A stretch of 64,000 bases of DNA, from the NCBI RefSeq assembly GCF_037482285.1, contig NZ_JBBEYB010000003.1, positions 186,001 to 250,000 of the forward strand, given 5' to 3'. The stretch's first letter is position 1. Each line of letters starts with the position of its first letter. Source of the stretch: Aquabacterium sp029268225 (GTDB lineage: Bacteria; Pseudomonadota; Gammaproteobacteria; Burkholderiales; Burkholderiaceae_C). The notes below the pieces were generated by a model. That model had not been told where the DNA came from. It did not search any database and was given only the letters and a program-made list of their open reading frames with translations. The position numbers and the translations under genes are program-made. This document shows, piece after piece, positions 16,826 through 25,548 of the stretch.

Positions 16826-19800
16826 TCAGGCCATGGGCCTCTCGGCTGCTTTGGACTTGAACCAACTGCGCACCAGCAGGAAGAAAACAGGCACGAAGAA
16901 CAGGCCCAGCACGGTGGAGAACACCATGCCGCCCAGCACCGCGGTGCCAATGGCCTGACGACCTGCTGCGCCCGCCCCGGTGCCAATCGCCAGCGGAATC
17001 ACACCGAAACCGAATGCCAGCGAGGTCATGATGATGGGGCGCAAGCGCAGCCGCACGGCCTCCAGCGTGGCATCAAACAGCGCGCGGCCTTCGTCCTGCA
17101 GCTTGGTCGCAAACTCCACGATCAGGATGGCGTTTTTCGAGGCCAGACCCACGGTGGTCAACAGTCCCACCTGGAAATACACATCGTTCGCGAACTCGCG
17201 CGCGCCGGTGAAGATCAGAGCTCCGATCACCCCCAGGGGCACGGACAGGATCACCGAGAACGGCACCGTCCAGCTCTCGTACAAGGCGGCGAGGCACAGG
17301 AACACGAACAGGATGGACAGTGCGTAGAGCAGGGGAGCCTGCTCACCCGACATGCGCTCCTGCAGCGAGGCGCCGGTCCACTCCAGGCCGATGCCCGGTG
17401 GCATTTCGGCCATCAAGGCTTCGATGGCCGCCATCGCATCGCCCGAGCTCACGCCAGCGGGTGTCTGCCCCGTGAATTCGAACGCCGGGCTGCCGTTGTA
17501 GCGGCGCACCTCGGGCGGACCACCCGTCCAGGTCGTCTCGGAGAAGGCCGAGAAGGGCACCATCTCGCCGTTTTTGTTGCGCACCGTCCAGTCGCCAATG
17601 TCTTGGGGCAGCATCCGGAACGGCGCATCCCCCTGCATGTACACGCGCTTCACACGCCCGTTGTGCAGGAAGTCGTTCAGGTAGGTGCCGCCCAGCGCGC
17701 TGCTCAACACCGCGTTCACGTCCGACGTGGCCAGGCCCAGCGCCGCCGCCTTGCGGTCGTCGATGATCACGCCCAACTGGGCGGTGTCATCGAGGTTGGT
17801 CGAGCGCACGTTGATGATCACGTCGTCGCGCTCACGCATCTTGGCCAGCAGCGTGTCCTTGGCTTTCACCAGCGCTTCGTGTCCCAGGCCATTGAGGTCT
17901 TTGAGCTGGAAGTTGAAGCCAGCCGTGCTGCCCAGGCCGCGCACCGCCGGAGGCAGGCTCACGATGATGCGGGCGTCGCGGATCTTGCTCAAATCCCGCG
18001 TGGCTTTGCGCGCCAGCTCCTCGGCATGCTGCGAGGGCAGGGGGCGTTCGCTCCAGTCCTTCAGGCGAATGAAACCGCGTGCCGAACTCTGGTCACCGCC
18101 CCGTCCGATCACCGCGTTGAAGCTGATCACATCGGGCTGCTTTGCCATGTAGGCATTGACCTCCTTGAGCACCTCACGCAGGCGTGCATCCGAGGCGCCC
18201 GGTGGCAGGTTTACCTGAACCTGCATCAGCCCCTGGTCTTCGTTGGGCAGGAAGGAAGTGGGCAGGCGCATGAAGAGCACCGCAGTCACCCCGCACAGCA
18301 TCAGGTACACCAGGCCCACCCGCTTGGCGCGCTTGAGCAGCCCACCCACGCCGCGCTGGTAGCTCAGCGAGGTGCGGTCAAAGTGGTGGTTGAACCACAG
18401 GAAGAAGCGGTCGTTGAGGCCCAGCAGGCCCTTGCGCGGCATGCCACTGTGCGCGCTGTGCTGTCCCTGCGGCAGGGGCTTGAGCAAGGTGGCGCACAGC
18501 GCTGGCGTCAGGGTCAGGGCCACGAACACCGACAGGGCCATCGCCGCCACGATCGTCACCGAGAACTGCCGGTAGATCACACCCGTCGAGCCGCCAAAAA
18601 ACGCCATCGGGATGAACACCGCCGACAGCGTCACCCCAATGCCGATCAGGGCCGGCGTGATCTCGCGCATTGACTTACGTGTGGCTTCCTTGGGCGAGGA
18701 GCCGTCCTCGCTCATCACCCGCTCCACGTTCTCCACCACCACGATGGCGTCGTCCACCAACAGGCCAATGGCCAGCACCATGGCAAACATCGTGAGCATG
18801 TTGATGGAGTAGCCTGCCACCGACAGCACCGCAAACGTCCCCAGCAGCACTACCGGCACGGCAATGGCCGGGATCAGCGTTGCACGGAAGTTCTGCAGGA
18901 ACAGGTACATCACCAGGAAGACCAGCAGCATGGCCTCCAGCAAGGTCTTGATCACCTCGTGAATGGACGCCCGCACAAACGGTGAGGAGTCGCGGGTCAC
19001 GAACGCCGTCAGGTCGGGCGGTAAAAAGGCTGCCAGCTCCCGGATCTTGGCGTGCACGGCATCGGCCACGGCCATGGCATTGGCGCCATCGGCCAGCACA
19101 ATGCCCATGCCCGCGCCCGCCATGCCGTTGCGGGTCGAGGCCGCGCTGGGGTTGTCGCTGCCCAGTTCCACCCGGGCGACATCCTTGAGCAGCACCACCG
19201 AGCCATCGGGGGCCGACTTCAGCAGCACATTCTCGAACTGCTCGACCGTTTGCAACTTGCTGCGCGCCGTGATCGTGGCGTTGAGCTGCTGGCCCGGCAC
19301 GGCAGGCAACTCACCGAGCTTGCCCGCAGACACCTGGGTGTTCTGTGCCTGGATCGCGTTGGCGATGTCCGAGGGCATCAGCGCAAACTTCTCCAGCTTG
19401 GCCGGGTCCATCCAGATGCGCATGGCGTAGTTCGTGCCGAACACCTGCACCTCGCCCACGCCGTCCACGCGCCCGATCACGTCCAGCAGGTTGTTGGTGA
19501 CATAGTCGCCCACATCCACCGCGCTCACATCCGGGTCGGAAGAGGCGAAGTGGTACACGATCATGTAGTCGCTGCCGCCCTTGGTCACCGTCACGCCGCG
19601 GCTCTGCACAGCGGGTGGCAGGCGCGACATGGCCTGCTGCAGCTTGTTTTGCACCTGCATCTGAGCCAGGTCCACATTCGTGCCGGGCATGAAGGTGAGG
19701 GTGGTGCGCGACGCCCCCGAGGCATCGCTCGACGACGACATGTACAGGAGGTTGTCGATGCCCTTGAGTTGCTGCTCGATCACCTGAGACACCGAACTGT

Positions 19801-19972
19801 CCACCGTCTCAGCTGAGGCGCCGGTGTAGGTTGCACTGATGCTTACCTGCGGCGGGGCAATGTCCGGGTACTGCTCGATCGGCAGGGTGTTCAGGGCCAT
19901 GCCTCCACCCAGCATGATCACGATGGCGATCACCCACGCAAAAATGGGCCGGTTGATGAAAAAGTGCGCCAT
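16826..19972 (-). CDS. HAE1-family multidrug RND transporter (AcrB/MexB-like)
   Basis: 1048 residues, the standard AcrB length. It starts MAHFFINRPIFAWV, the typical N-terminal helix of HAE1 pumps. TM4 carries LLVDDAIVVVENVERVM with the paired Asp residues of the proton relay. The end motif PVFFLLVRSWF is usual. It exports hydrophobic drugs, detergents or bile-like compounds together with the adaptor upstream (gap of 10 bases). No outer-membrane factor gene or TetR repressor gene is next to it, unlike many acrAB or mexAB loci. Confidence 0.96.
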   Translation of the reverse strand: MAHFFINRPIFAWVIAIVIMLGGGMALNTLPIEQYPDIAPPQVSISATYTGASAETVDSSVSQVIEQQLKGIDNLLYMSSSSDASGASRTTLTFMPGTNVDLAQMQVQNKLQQAMSRLPPAVQSRGVTVTKGGSDYMIVYHFASSDPDVSAVDVGDYVTNNLLDVIGRVDGVGEVQVFGTNYAMRIWMDPAKLEKFALMPSDIANAIQAQNTQVSAGKLGELPAVPGQQLNATITARSKLQTVEQFENVLLKSAPDGSVVLLKDVARVELGSDNPSAASTRNGMAGAGMGIVLADGANAMAVADAVHAKIRELAAFLPPDLTAFVTRDSSPFVRASIHEVIKTLLEAMLLVFLVMYLFLQNFRATLIPAIAVPVVLLGTFAVLSVAGYSINMLTMFAMVLAIGLLVDDAIVVVENVERVMSEDGSSPKEATRKSMREITPALIGIGVTLSAVFIPMAFFGGSTGVIYRQFSVTIVAAMALSVFVALTLTPALCATLLKPLPQGQHSAHSGMPRKGLLGLNDRFFLWFNHHFDRTSLSYQRGVGGLLKRAKRVGLVYLMLCGVTAVLFMRLPTSFLPNEDQGLMQVQVNLPPGASDARLREVLKEVNAYMAKQPDVISFNAVIGRGGDQSSARGFIRLKDWSERPLPSQHAEELARKATRDLSKIRDARIIVSLPPAVRGLGSTAGFNFQLKDLNGLGHEALVKAKDTLLAKMRERDDVIINVRSTNLDDTAQLGVIIDDRKAAALGLATSDVNAVLSSALGGTYLNDFLHNGRVKRVYMQGDAPFRMLPQDIGDWTVRNKNGEMVPFSAFSETTWTGGPPEVRRYNGSPAFEFTGQTPAGVSSGDAMAAIEALMAEMPPGIGLEWTGASLQERMSGEQAPLLYALSILFVFLCLAALYESWTVPFSVILSVPLGVIGALIFTGAREFANDVYFQVGLLTTVGLASKNAILIVEFATKLQDEGRALFDATLEAVRLRLRPIIMTSLAFGFGVIPLAIGTGAGAAGRQAIGTAVLGGMVFSTVLGLFFVPVFFLLVRSWFKSKAAERPMA

Positions 19973-19982
19973 GCTCCGCCCC

Positions 19983-21221
19983 TCAGCGCGCAGCAGACGC
20001 CGGTGTTGACGCGGCTCCCGACCCGACACTCACTGCTTTCGAGGCATCTACCGTCTTCACGGTGTCCCCCGGTTTGATGCGCTGAAAACCGTCCACCACC
20101 AGGGTGTCACCCGCCTTCAGGCCACCCGTCACCCGCCAGCGCTGTCCCACGGCCTCGGCCAGCTCCACCGGGCGGCGCTCCACCTTCTGGTCGGCGTTCA
20201 CCACCAACACGCTCGCCTTGCCGCTCAACTCGCGCTTGAGCGCCTGCTGGGGCACCAGCAGGGCGTCGGGCACCAGGCCGGTCGCCAGGCGCGCCCGCAC
20301 ATACATACCAGGCAGCAGCACCTTGTCCGGGTTGGGCACCTGCGCCCGCAGCGTGATCGCCCCGGTGGAGGTGTTCACGTTCACCCCTTCGAACTTCAGC
20401 GTGGCCGCGTGCGGGTACACGCTGCCGTCCTCCAGCACGATGCGAACCTGCGCCGCCCCCGAGGGATGACGCTCGAAGTGGCCTGCGGCCAGATCACGCT
20501 GCAAACGCAGCACCTCGGTACTCGATTGCGTGATGTCCACGTGCATGGGGTCCAGTTGCGTGATCTGGGTCAGCGCCCCGGCTTGGTTGGCCGTCACCAG
20601 CGCGCCCAACGTGATCTGGGACAAGCCGACCCGTCCCCCAATCGGTGCCACGATGCGGGTGTAGTCCAGGTTGATCTGGGCCTGCGCCAGGGCCGCCTGT
20701 GCAGCCGCCAACTCGGCAGCGGTTTGGCGCATGGCCGCCTGACTCTCTTCGAACACCTGCTGGCTCACCGCTTGCTGCTTCACCAGGTCGGCATGGCGCT
20801 GGTGGTTCAACTCCGCCAGTCGAGCTGCCGCCTGGGCCTTGGCCACCGCCGCGTTGGCGCTCGCGACCGCCACTTCGTAGGTCTTCGCATCAATCTGATA
20901 CAGCACCTGCCCGGCCTTCACCGTATCGCCCTCGTTGAACAGGCGCTGGCGGATGATGCCGCTCACCTGCGGTCGCACATCCGCAGCCTGCACCGCCACC
21001 GTCCGCCCAGGCAACTCCGTGCTCAGCGACTGTGACTCGGCCTTCAGCACCAGCACGCCCACGGTGGCTGGCTCCTTCTGCCCAGGCTTCGCCTCATTGG
21101 CCTTGTCGCCGCAGGCCGTCAAGGTCAGCGTCGTCAACAGGGCAAGCCACAGCGCAGGGCGCGGCGTGGCGGTCAAGGGGCGGCGAGGGCGCGTGAGGGC
21201 GCCAAAAGCAGGAAACGGCAT
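19983..21221 (-). CDS. RND efflux periplasmic adaptor lipoprotein (AcrA/MexA-like)
   Basis: 412 residues. An N-terminal membrane segment ends in a lipobox, LTAC (Cys37), so it is an inner-membrane-anchored lipoprotein. The lipoyl half motif RPQVSGIIRQRLFNEGDTVKAGQ, a coiled-coil hairpin rich in Ala and Gln (about 115-185) and the second half VAPIGGRVG match AcrA. It partners the HAE1 pump directly downstream. Start at ATG 21221; a clear ribosome-binding site is not visible, and later in-frame starts would cut the signal sequence. Confidence 0.95.
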   Translation of the reverse strand: MPFPAFGALTRPRRPLTATPRPALWLALLTTLTLTACGDKANEAKPGQKEPATVGVLVLKAESQSLSTELPGRTVAVQAADVRPQVSGIIRQRLFNEGDTVKAGQVLYQIDAKTYEVAVASANAAVAKAQAAARLAELNHQRHADLVKQQAVSQQVFEESQAAMRQTAAELAAAQAALAQAQINLDYTRIVAPIGGRVGLSQITLGALVTANQAGALTQITQLDPMHVDITQSSTEVLRLQRDLAAGHFERHPSGAAQVRIVLEDGSVYPHAATLKFEGVNVNTSTGAITLRAQVPNPDKVLLPGMYVRARLATGLVPDALLVPQQALKRELSGKASVLVVNADQKVERRPVELAEAVGQRWRVTGGLKAGDTLVVDGFQRIKPGDTVKTVDASKAVSVGSGAASTPASAAR

Positions 21222-21341
21222 TGTGATTCAAGTTCTGGAACGGTTCTGCGGATTCTGACCGAGTCATGTGAACGAACCGTAAAGCAAACGCATGAACCCA
21301 TACAGTGACAGAGTGGGGACAGAGGCGACTATCATGCTCTC

Positions 21342-21800
21342 ATGAGAACCCGTGCCGCCGTTGTCGCCTTGTCGTTTCTGGCCTGCCTGAGCTCTGCTCA
21401 AGCGGAAACCGTGGGCTGTGTGACCACGGCCTGGAAGTTCTGGGGCGCCAATCACAAGGTCTGTGTCGAAGCCTTCGAAGACCCTAAGGTGCCCGGCGTC
21501 ACCTGCCACGTCAGCCAGGCCCGCACGGGCGGCGTCAAAGGCACGCTGGGTCTGGCCGAGGACCCCAGCCAGTTCTCGCTGGCTTGCCGCCAAACCGGCC
21601 CCATCACGCTGCCGGCCAAGCTGCCTGACGACGAAACCGTCTTCAGCGAAGACACCTCCATCCTGTTCAAAGAGACCCGCGTCGTGCGCATGTGGGATGC
21701 CAAGCACCGCACGCTGGTCTACCTCGGCATCAGCCGCAAGCTGATCGACGGCGCCCCGGCCAACAGCATCTCCACCGTGCCCGTGATGCCGTGGCGCTGA
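21342..21800 (+). CDS. creA: CreA family periplasmic protein
   Basis: 152 residues with a signal peptide (cut near SSAQA-ET, about residue 21). The CreA core includes VCVEAFEDPKVPGVTCHVS, a DPS-FSLACRQ segment and FKETRVVRMWD. CreA is a small secreted protein of unknown function, adjacent to creBCD in E. coli; no creBCD is present here. A TATCAT -10-like element (21330-21335) lies only six bases before the ATG, so the true promoter is uncertain. Confidence 0.92.
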   Translation: MRTRAAVVALSFLACLSSAQAETVGCVTTAWKFWGANHKVCVEAFEDPKVPGVTCHVSQARTGGVKGTLGLAEDPSQFSLACRQTGPITLPAKLPDDETVFSEDTSILFKETRVVRMWDAKHRTLVYLGISRKLIDGAPANSISTVPVMPWR

Positions 21801-21811
21801 ACCCTGCATCG

Positions 21812-22282
21812 ATGAAACAAGATTCCGCCCCGCTGCTCGCCTGGCACTACACGCTCGGCATCCATTTGCTGCGCATCCTTGAAAACGGCTACATCCTGCC
21901 GCACGACCAGCCCGACACACCGGCCGTCGAATGTCCGCTCGCTTGGTTCTCTTTGAACCAGCGTTACGACCCTTCGGCGGCCAAGCGCCTGGAGGTCAAC
22001 GGCGTGCGCCAGCCCCCGACACTGCCCGTCATGCACCAGTTCGGTAACGGCGTGTACCGCCTGGGCGTGCCGCCCCGCAGCCTCTTGAGCGGCGAAACCT
22101 TGCGCAAGCAGGCCCGCATCAGCAAGGGCCGCTGGCAGGCCCTGGCGCAACAAGCCCAGGCCTGCGGATCTGCCATCTCCGAGTGGTACGGCAGCATCGA
22201 CCCCGTGCCGGCCTCCGACTGCACCATCGAGGTCTGGCAAGCGGACGGCACTTGGTCCCGCGTGGCCTCGCCGCAGCGCTGA
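21812..22282 (+). CDS. Hypothetical protein, possible ADP-ribosyltransferase-like fold
   Basis: 156 residues with no signal peptide. The N-terminus, LAWHYTLGIHLLRILENGYILP, has the pattern 'H-[YF]-T ... L..IL..G.I.P' found at the start of DarT-, Tpt1- and similar ADP-ribosyltransferase-like folds, followed by PLAWFSLNQRYDPSA. I cannot confirm the catalytic residues, so this is a weak structural guess. It starts 11 bases after the creA stop (ATG 21812) and ends 14 bases before the phosphatase gene, so all three may be co-transcribed. Confidence 0.7.
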   Translation: MKQDSAPLLAWHYTLGIHLLRILENGYILPHDQPDTPAVECPLAWFSLNQRYDPSAAKRLEVNGVRQPPTLPVMHQFGNGVYRLGVPPRSLLSGETLRKQARISKGRWQALAQQAQACGSAISEWYGSIDPVPASDCTIEVWQADGTWSRVASPQR

Positions 22283-22296
22283 CCCGGAGAGCCCCC

Positions 22297-23979
22297 ATGC
22301 GCACGCGCTGCTCACGCCTTTTGCTGACTCTGGCGCTGGTCGCTACCCTGGCGGCCTGTGGCCACACCCCCGCACCACTGTCCGCGGCGGGCACCCCTGC
22401 GCCTGTTCGCAACGTCATCTTCATGATGAGCGACGGCACGCCCAACGAAGCCTGGGCCCTCACGCGCTGGGTCAAGGGCAAGCGCCTGGCCTCTGACGAC
22501 ATCCTGACCGGTGCTGTGCAGACCTACGGGGCCGATTCCATCATCACCGATTCCGCTCCGGGCGGCACGGCCTTTGCCACCGGCCACAAAGGCACCGACA
22601 AAGGCATTGCCGTCTCCCCTTGGCGGGTGACCATCGCCGGCGTGAACGCCAACCCGGCCGAGGCCTATGCGCCTGTGCCCACCGTGCTCGAAGGGGCGCG
22701 TCTCACCGGGCGTGCCACCGGCCTCGTCGCTACCGCCAACATCCAGCACGCCTCACCGGCCGCCTTCAGCGCGCACAGCCACGACCGCGGTCGCTATGCC
22801 GACATCGGCGAGCAGCAGGTTTATCAGCACATTGACGTCGTTCTGGCGGGCGGCGAGCAGTACCTGCTGCCCATGGCCGATGGCCGCGGCGTGCGCCAGG
22901 ACAACGAAGACCTCGTGCGCGTGCTGCAAGCAAAGGGCTACGACTACGTCCGCAACCGTGCACAGATGGCGGCAGCCACCGGCGCCAAGCTGTTCGGTAT
23001 GTTCGCTGCCGATGACATGGTCTACGACCTCGATCGCGCCGAGTTCGCGCCCGATCAGCCCTCGTTGGCCGAGATGACCCGCAAGGCCATCGAGGTGCTC
23101 TCGCGCAGCGACAAGGGGCGGCGTCATGGCTTTTTCCTGTTTGTGGAAGGCTCCAAGGTCGACTGGGCCGCGCACGCCAATGACCCCTCAGGGGTGGTCA
23201 GCGATCTGGGCGCCTACGATGAGGCCGTGAAAGTGGCGCTGGACTTCGCGCGCGCCGATGGCCAGACCCTCGTCATCAGCACGTCTGACCACGGCAACGG
23301 CGGCCTGACCATCGGCCGTCGAGAGGCCACGAAGTACGCCACCACCGACGACGACAGCCTGGTCACACCGCTGCGGCGCGCCCAACTCACGGGGGAGGGC
23401 CTCGCGCGGCTCATGGCCCAGGACAAGTCCGAGGCGCACATCCGCAACGTGCTGGCACGCCACTGGGGCATTGAGGACCTGAGCGCGCAAGAAGTGCAGA
23501 GCATCCAGAACGCGCCGCCGCAATCTTGGCTGCAGTACGTGTTGGGCCCGATGATCTCGTCGCGTGCAGGGCTTGGTTGGACCACCAACGGCCACACCGG
23601 AGGCGACCCCTTTCTGTACAGCTACGGTCCTGGGCGCATCAGTGGGCTGTGGGAGAACACCGATCTGGCTCACCACATGGCCAACGCCATGGGCTTCGAT
23701 CTGATGACGCTGCGCGACCGCCTGTTCGTCGAGGCCATGCCAGCCTTGACCGCCCTGGGCTTGCAGGCCGAGCTGGATCGCAGCCAGGCCGCCAATCCGG
23801 TTCTGCGGGTGCGCAACAACCTCGGCGGCGAGGTGCGCCTCCCCATCCACAAGAACGAGCTGGTGGTGCCTGATCGCACCCACGAACTCGAAGGCGTGGT
23901 GGTGCTGGCCGAGCCGACCGGCAAGGTCTACGTGCCCCGTCAGGCCATCACACTGATCCGCGCCAGCCTGCTGCCCTGA
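22297..23979 (+). CDS. Alkaline phosphatase, lipoprotein
   Basis: 560 residues. A signal peptide with lipobox LAAC (Cys21) predicts a membrane-anchored lipoprotein. The alkaline phosphatase superfamily core is visible: metal site MMSDGTPNEA, nucleophile region TDSAPGGTAFATGHKG, the metal-binding SKVDWAAHAND, and TSDHGNGG. It releases phosphate from monoesters or related substrates in the periplasm or at the cell surface. GGAGA lies shortly before ATG 22297. Longer than E. coli PhoA, in part through a roughly 100-residue C-terminal extension of no known function. Confidence 0.93.
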   Translation: MRTRCSRLLLTLALVATLAACGHTPAPLSAAGTPAPVRNVIFMMSDGTPNEAWALTRWVKGKRLASDDILTGAVQTYGADSIITDSAPGGTAFATGHKGTDKGIAVSPWRVTIAGVNANPAEAYAPVPTVLEGARLTGRATGLVATANIQHASPAAFSAHSHDRGRYADIGEQQVYQHIDVVLAGGEQYLLPMADGRGVRQDNEDLVRVLQAKGYDYVRNRAQMAAATGAKLFGMFAADDMVYDLDRAEFAPDQPSLAEMTRKAIEVLSRSDKGRRHGFFLFVEGSKVDWAAHANDPSGVVSDLGAYDEAVKVALDFARADGQTLVISTSDHGNGGLTIGRREATKYATTDDDSLVTPLRRAQLTGEGLARLMAQDKSEAHIRNVLARHWGIEDLSAQEVQSIQNAPPQSWLQYVLGPMISSRAGLGWTTNGHTGGDPFLYSYGPGRISGLWENTDLAHHMANAMGFDLMTLRDRLFVEAMPALTALGLQAELDRSQAANPVLRVRNNLGGEVRLPIHKNELVVPDRTHELEGVVVLAEPTGKVYVPRQAITLIRASLLP

Positions 23980-24045
23980 GCACGCATCCATGGGCCCATG
24001 GGGCCGTGGCCAAGCGTGGGTTAACCCTACACAAGACGCGGCCAG

Positions 24046-24062
24046 GTGTGCATACTGCACAC
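24046..24062. promoter_or_regulatory. Palindrome abutting the lytic transglycosylase start
   Basis: GTGTGCA-TAC-TGCACAC, seven-base perfect arms around three bases, ending at the base before ATG 24063 and containing a -10-like CATACT. A second palindrome, GGGTTAACCC, sits at 24018-24027. Operator function is a guess. Confidence 0.3.
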
Positions 24063-24953
24063 ATGCACCCGATTTCCTCCAAGCACGCTCTCTGGGGGCT
24101 GGCGATGTATGGCGCCATGACCCTGGCGCCCGCCTGGGCGCTCGAAGCCCCGCCGAAGTCCGCTGAGGCCTTGCGTGAGCTGGCCATCGCCTACGAGCAC
24201 GGTGAGAGCGTGGCGCGCAACCCCGAGCAGGCACGCCAGCTGTACTGCGAGAGCGCCCGCCTGGGCGATGCCCAAGCCCAGTACAACCTGGGCTGGATGC
24301 ATGCCAACGGTCGCGGCGGCCCGCGCGACGACGTGGCCGCGGCCTACTTCTTCCAGGCCGCCGCTGAGCAGGGCCTGCCGCAGGCACAACGCATGTTGAC
24401 GGTGGTGGGTGGCCCGACCAAGGAGGTGCCTGAATGCCTGCGCTCCGCACCCGTCAATGACGATGGCGCTCAGGCAGGCGTTCCCGGCATCAACTACGAG
24501 GCCATCGCCCCCCGGCACATCCTCAAGCTGGTCCAGAAACTGGCGCCACGCTATCAGGTGGACACGCAACTGGCCCTGGCCATCATGGCGGCCGAGTCGA
24601 ACTTCAACACGCAGGCCCTGTCTCCCAAGAATGCCCAGGGGCTCATGCAACTCATTCCCGAAACCAGCGAGCGTTTCAACGTCCGCAACCCCTTTGACCC
24701 TGCCCAGAACATCCGTGGCGGTCTCACCTATCTGCGCTGGCTGCTGGCCTACTTTCAAGGCGACGTGGCCTTGGTCGCTGCAGCCTACAACGCTGGGGAG
24801 GGCAAGGTCGAACGCTACAAAGGCATCCCCCCGTACCAGGAAACGCGCAGGTACGTGAAGCGCATCCTGCACGCCGTGGGCAGCACATTCCACCCCTTTG
24901 ACCACAAGATCACGCGCCCCTCGGCGGTCATCGTGAGCCCTCCCAGCCGTTGA
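24063..24953 (+). CDS. Lytic transglycosylase with Sel1-like repeats
   Basis: 296 residues: signal peptide cut near APAWA-LE (about residue 26), two Sel1/TPR-like repeats (about 35-115), then a family 1 lytic transglycosylase (SLT) domain. The catalytic Glu is about residue 178 in IMAAESNFNTQALS, with downstream GLMQLIPET and VAAAYNAGEGKVERY motifs. It cleaves peptidoglycan glycan strands in the periplasm. Sel1 repeats probably bind a partner. The predicted start ATG has no Shine-Dalgarno; a palindrome abuts it. Confidence 0.93.
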   Translation: MHPISSKHALWGLAMYGAMTLAPAWALEAPPKSAEALRELAIAYEHGESVARNPEQARQLYCESARLGDAQAQYNLGWMHANGRGGPRDDVAAAYFFQAAAEQGLPQAQRMLTVVGGPTKEVPECLRSAPVNDDGAQAGVPGINYEAIAPRHILKLVQKLAPRYQVDTQLALAIMAAESNFNTQALSPKNAQGLMQLIPETSERFNVRNPFDPAQNIRGGLTYLRWLLAYFQGDVALVAAAYNAGEGKVERYKGIPPYQETRRYVKRILHAVGSTFHPFDHKITRPSAVIVSPPSR

Positions 24954-25075
24954 AGCGGCAAGCAGCCACGTCAGGATGGCGCGAGCTCTTTCGGAAGGAG
25001 GCCAGCTGCCTCATTTCGCAGCAAACACAGGGTCTACCCAGGGCGGGGTCGCCTTGCCCAAGGCTTGCCAACAAG

Positions 25076-25100
25076 CTTATCCACAGGAAGCGGGGATAAG
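25076..25100. repeat. Inverted repeat containing a DnaA-box consensus
   Basis: CTTATCC (25076-25082) and GGATAAG (25094-25100) are perfect arms around 11 bases; TTATCCACA (25077-25085) matches the E. coli DnaA box exactly. It lies in the gap between the transglycosylase and the tRNAs. A replication origin is not suggested, since no cluster of boxes is present. Confidence 0.3.
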
Positions 25101-25202
25101 TGCTCGCGTCAGCTTGCCCGAGGCCTGTGTGTCGCTCCGTCTTGTGCCGAAATGTGCGATCTTGAGGGCCATGCGCTCTGCGGCTCGCCAGAGAGCGCGC
25201 AA

Positions 25203-25235
25203 AGAAAAAGGCCCGCAAACATGTGCTTGCGGGCC
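25203..25235 (-). terminator. Terminator of the tRNA-Asn pair
   Basis: On the minus strand a nine-base stem (25235-25227 with 25218-25210) is followed by a T-rich tail (25209-25203). It ends the tandem tRNA-Asn transcript eight bases after the downstream tRNA. Confidence 0.8.
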
Positions 25236-25242
25236 TTGTTTT

Positions 25243-25318
25243 TGGCTCCCCGACCTGGGCTCGAACCAGGGACCTACGGATTAACAGTCCGGCGCTCTAC
25301 CGACTGAGCTATCGGGGA
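25243..25318 (-). tRNA. tRNA-Asn (GTT), copy 1
   Basis: 76 bases with the CCA encoded. The acceptor stem TCCCCGA pairs with TCGGGGA, the anticodon loop reads CTGTTAA (anticodon GTT), and the T arm GGTTCGAGCC is standard. Identical to the copy at 25370-25445. Confidence 0.97.
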
Positions 25319-25369
25319 TCAAACGATGTCAGGCTTTGCATATCGGCGCGCAAAGCCGTCTTGAATTTT

Positions 25370-25445
25370 TGGCTCCCCGACCTGGGCTCGAACCAGGGAC
25401 CTACGGATTAACAGTCCGGCGCTCTACCGACTGAGCTATCGGGGA
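25370..25445 (-). tRNA. tRNA-Asn (GTT), copy 2
   Basis: 76 bases, CCA encoded, identical in sequence to the copy at 25243-25318 and 51 bases upstream of it on the minus strand. One promoter (25487-25516) and one terminator enclose both, so they are probably processed from a common transcript. Confidence 0.97.
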
Positions 25446-25486
25446 TCAGGTTGATGTCTGCGTTGCGTCAATCAACCGAGAACGAA

Positions 25487-25516
25487 ACTATAGCATGTTT
25501 TGTCTCGCCACTTCAA
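25487..25516 (-). promoter_or_regulatory. Promoter of the tRNA-Asn pair
   Basis: Minus-strand -35 TTGAAG (25516-25511) and -10 TATAGT (25492-25487) with an 18-base spacer. Transcription would start about 35 bases before the first tRNA. Confidence 0.65.
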
Positions 25517-25548
25517 TCTGTTGTCGTTTCCCATCAACGGTCTGCCAA

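Noticed and set aside
16664..18673. 669-codon plus-strand open frame under the HAE1 pump
   Set aside because: Antisense to a complete AcrB-like protein; no recognisable domain.
23988..24001. CCATGGGCCCATGG palindrome after the phosphatase
   Set aside because: Short, no T-run and no loop space for a terminator; probably chance in GC-rich DNA.
25076..25100. Origin of replication
   Set aside because: Only one DnaA-box consensus, with no dnaA, dnaN or further boxes nearby.
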